DNA of 9,490 bases from JBBILU01 sp037444775 (GTDB lineage: Bacteria > Patescibacteriota > Gracilibacteria > BD1-5 > UBA6164), in assembly GCA_037444775.1 (NCBI GenBank), contig JBBILU010000040.1, forward strand, positions 1-9,490. The letters run 5' to 3'. The translations under genes and the position numbers were made by a program. This document shows, one piece after another, positions 7,230 to 9,490 of this stretch. Numbering within the stretch: position 1 is the stretch's first letter; the number at the start of each line of letters is the position of its first letter. The notes beneath the pieces were generated by a model. That model saw only the letters and a program-made list of their open reading frames with translations. It was not told where the DNA came from and did no database searches.

Positions 7230-9252
7230 CTGCCTTAATTTTGGCTTTCACCCCTTCATCAAAAACACTTTCAGAATTAAATATTTTTTCTATTTGTTGA
7301 GATCTAAATGTTTCTGGAATTATTCAAAAAATAGCTAAATCAATTGGTTGAAGAAATGCTTGTTTCATCCGATTTTTTGGTAATAGTTTATTAAAAGTTT
7401 CTGAAACTAATCATCAACTTCAATATAACACTTTTCAAGCTAATCAAGCTGAAACTGTAGCAACAGCACTTTCGGTTAAAATATTTGCAATTGCTTCTTT
7501 CTTCGTTAAATATCATTTGTTACTCATAAGCTGATATGTAGCATCTCAAACAAATCAAGCAACTGCTGATTGAACTACAATACCAGCTTTTGGAACAAAA
7601 ATCTCTGGAGCAAGAATTGCAGCTCACATAATAACTCAAAACTTTCAAATAGCTTTGAAATTCTCACTAGCTAAATCTGAAAAGTCCAAAATTCCAACTC
7701 AGTTAAAATCTTTAAACTGTTCAAAAAGTTCATTTTCATCTCAAGTTAATCATAATTTATCTCAAACTTTTCAATAATAAAAATCTCATTTAAATGGATT
7801 CCAACCTCATTCTATTAATTTTTCAAATTGTTTAACAGATTCTAAATAAAATTCATCAGAGATTTCTTTGAAAGTATTTCTCAAATCATCTATGGTTTTT
7901 ATTTTATCAGAATTAGTTTCTAATTTTTCATTCAATCTAAATAAAATTGAAAGTGCTGTTTTTTGAACATTTGTCAAGTCCTCATATTTAGTTTCTCATA
8001 ATTCCAAAACTTTTTTATAGATATCACTAGAAAAAACAAAGTTTTGAAAACCTCTAGTTTTTGTTAATTTTTCAGATAAATTATTAACTATTTCACTAGG
8101 TTTTTTATCCTTTATTTTTTCATCAACCAAATTTAATCTATCATTTGACTTTACTTTATCAATTATTCATCATTTTTGCCCCATTGCATAAATAATAACT
8201 TCATTAACAAAACTGTTTTTTCATCTAAATTTTCAAGATAAAACTCAAGCAAAATCATTTTCAACAGATTTCAAATCATCCTGCATTTCATAAATTCAAT
8301 CTCATCTAAGCATTTTTACAAATCTAACAAAATCTTTTGTTGTAGCATTATCTTTTCTCATTTTGAAAAATATTTCTTTTTGTAAAACTTCTTTCATCAT
8401 TTTGTATGATTCTCAAACTTTTGTATTTATATGCTTATTTGAGTTAATTTTTGACATCAAATTAGAAAAATAATCAAGTGTTTGTTCAAGACTGTAATTA
8501 GAAAGCAAAGTATTCAGTAATTCTGTAACTTCTTCTGGTGATTTAGATAAAATGTTAACAGACCCCTCATAAATATCTCAAACTCACATCAAAATATCTA
8601 AATATTTTTCTTCTATTGTTGCTAATCTGAGTTTCTGTCTTTCATCTAATTTACTTCTATCAATTTTTTGTAAATCCATATAAACTAAATAGAATTCTTT
8701 TTGAATAAGTTTTAAATCCACTTTATCAGAATTATACTTTTTTAATCACTCAATATTATATCAATATCAAATATACTCATCTATTTCTTTTGAAGATAAA
8801 GAGTCTTCATCATTAAGTTCTTTAAACCATTCTTTAGAGTTCTTATAAAAAATTCTATCCATCAAAAAAAGGTAATCCGAAGCTTGTTTCATCAATTTGT
8901 CTTTCTCCAAAAAAGCTTTTTCTTTTTCTTTCTTTTCTCAAACAAACATAGAATCTCAATCTGCTCCTGTTTTTTTCGTATCAAACTCAAAGTTATTTCA
9001 TCAAATAGAAACTATAAAAATATCTCAATCTAATCTAACAGTTCATTCTGGAGAAAGTTTTTTTTCTTCAATAATCTTTTTTAATTCAGCCTTTAAAAGT
9101 GTCACTTTTTCATAAGAATCAAGATTTGCCCTTGGATTAGATAATCTTTTCTCAGATTTTACAAAAAAATCCATTAATAATTTGTCTATATTTTGAAATA
9201 GTGCACTTGTCTCTATACTTTCTTTCTTTTCTAATTCAGGATTTTTTCACAT
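7204..9252 (-). CDS. 682-residue helical protein with C-terminal Gly/Ala-rich module, function unknown
   Basis: With TGA as Gly (roughly forty such codons) one frame runs from ATG 9252 to TAG 7206-7204. I do not recognise a named family. Residues about 65-100 look like short beta strands (GTVRLDGDIFIVSIGG), followed by a Lys/Glu-rich helix near 105. About 110-500 is charged and probably all helical. About 520-645 is Gly/Ala-rich and hydrophobic (GKFGVIMGAAILAPEIFVP, AGFVGDATYQL, SAGLAGKVLYGSGG). This segment aligns by eye with AGYVGASAVDQW and FSIAGRLF in the gene at 1-2745. The end is a charged Lys/Glu tail. There is no signal peptide. It has its own promoter and a terminator hairpin that contains its stop codon; no Shine-Dalgarno precedes the ATG. 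The Gly/Ala-rich segment may insert into or contact membranes, but this is inference. Confidence 0.88.
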
Positions 9253-9281
9253 AAAAAAGAATTATACATTAAATTTCCATA

Positions 9282-9310
9282 ATTCTAACATATAATTCTT
9301 TTTGTAGCAA
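9282..9310 (-). promoter_or_regulatory. Extended -10 promoter for the 682-residue gene
   Basis: Minus strand: -35 TTGCTA (9310-9305), a 17-base spacer, then TGTTAGAAT (9290-9282) within TTATATGTTAGAATTAT. The ATG at 9252 is about 30 bases downstream. A second TATAAT (9266-9261, preceded by TG) lies only eight bases before the ATG and could give a nearly leaderless transcript, but it is not shared with the other genes. Confidence 0.6.
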
Positions 9311-9341
9311 ATATTTTTAAAATGAAATTTCTACTTTTAAA

Positions 9342-9488
9342 TTATAATTTTTCAAAAGCCTTTTTAACTGTTTGAGAATTTGCTGTTATTTTTTGTTTTT
9401 TAGCATCAAAAAACCAAATATCTAAATCTACTGTTTTTTTGATTATATCTTTTAGTTTTTCTCAAAAAGGAATTATATAAATTCAGCT
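9342..9488 (-). CDS. 3' end of an unrecognised gene (5' part outside window)
   Basis: With TGA as Gly, 48 codons before TAA 9344-9342 are open to the window edge. They read SGIYIIPFGEKLKDIIKKTV, then a DLDIWFFDAKKQKI segment and a Lys-rich helical end (TVKKAFEKL). Trp is TGG. It lies about 90 bases upstream of the start at 9252 in the same orientation, and the following promoter begins about 30 bases past its stop. No strong hairpin follows it. Too little is visible to name a family. Confidence 0.7.
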
Positions 9489-9490
9489 CT

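Noticed and set aside
1..9490. UGA read as tryptophan (Mycoplasma-type code 4)
   Set aside because: Trp would replace glycines conserved in IS630 transposases and yield runs of two Trp in Gly-rich segments; TGG already serves Trp at conserved sites.

Overview
The window is very AT-rich. Under the standard bacterial code the minus strand shows only short open stretches, because TGA triplets (TCA on the + strand) interrupt every frame. Reading TGA as glycine (translation table 25) opens long minus-strand genes at once. The best calibration is an IS630-type transposase, where TGA falls on expected glycines (I-D-E-S-G, F-K-G-T-T-N, P-E-L-V-A-G-D-V-V-I-L-D-N) while tryptophan is still TGG. UGA=Gly is known from Absconditabacteria (SR1) and Gracilibacteria (BD1-5), so the window most likely comes from one of these small, host-dependent or predatory Patescibacteria.

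All genes lie on the minus strand, so transcription runs right to left. In that order they are: the 3' end of an unrecognised gene (9342-9488); a 682-residue protein (7204-9252); an IS630-family element (6213-7161) sitting just downstream of a promoter; a 5'-truncated gene remnant (5648-6211); an 883-residue protein (2838-5489); and the first 915 residues of a larger protein (1-2745) that runs off the left edge. The last has a LysM-like segment, a Pro/Ala/Glu/Lys repeat tract containing an 84-base assembly gap, a long helical region and a Gly/Ala-rich hydrophobic region. No stretch over 300 bases lacks a gene.

The intergenic regions follow one plan. A nearly GC-free hairpin terminator ends the upstream gene, and an extended -10 promoter (core TATGTTAGAAT) starts the next. 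In two cases the promoter's -35 region lies inside the preceding terminator stem. No Shine-Dalgarno sequence is visible before the large genes.

The three large proteins and the remnant have no function I can name. They share helical, charged regions alternating with Gly/Ala-rich hydrophobic stretches, and two of them share a recognisable Gly/Ala-rich module. I read this as a lineage-specific set of large, possibly membrane- or envelope-associated proteins, each transcribed from its own promoter. A role in host interaction is speculation.
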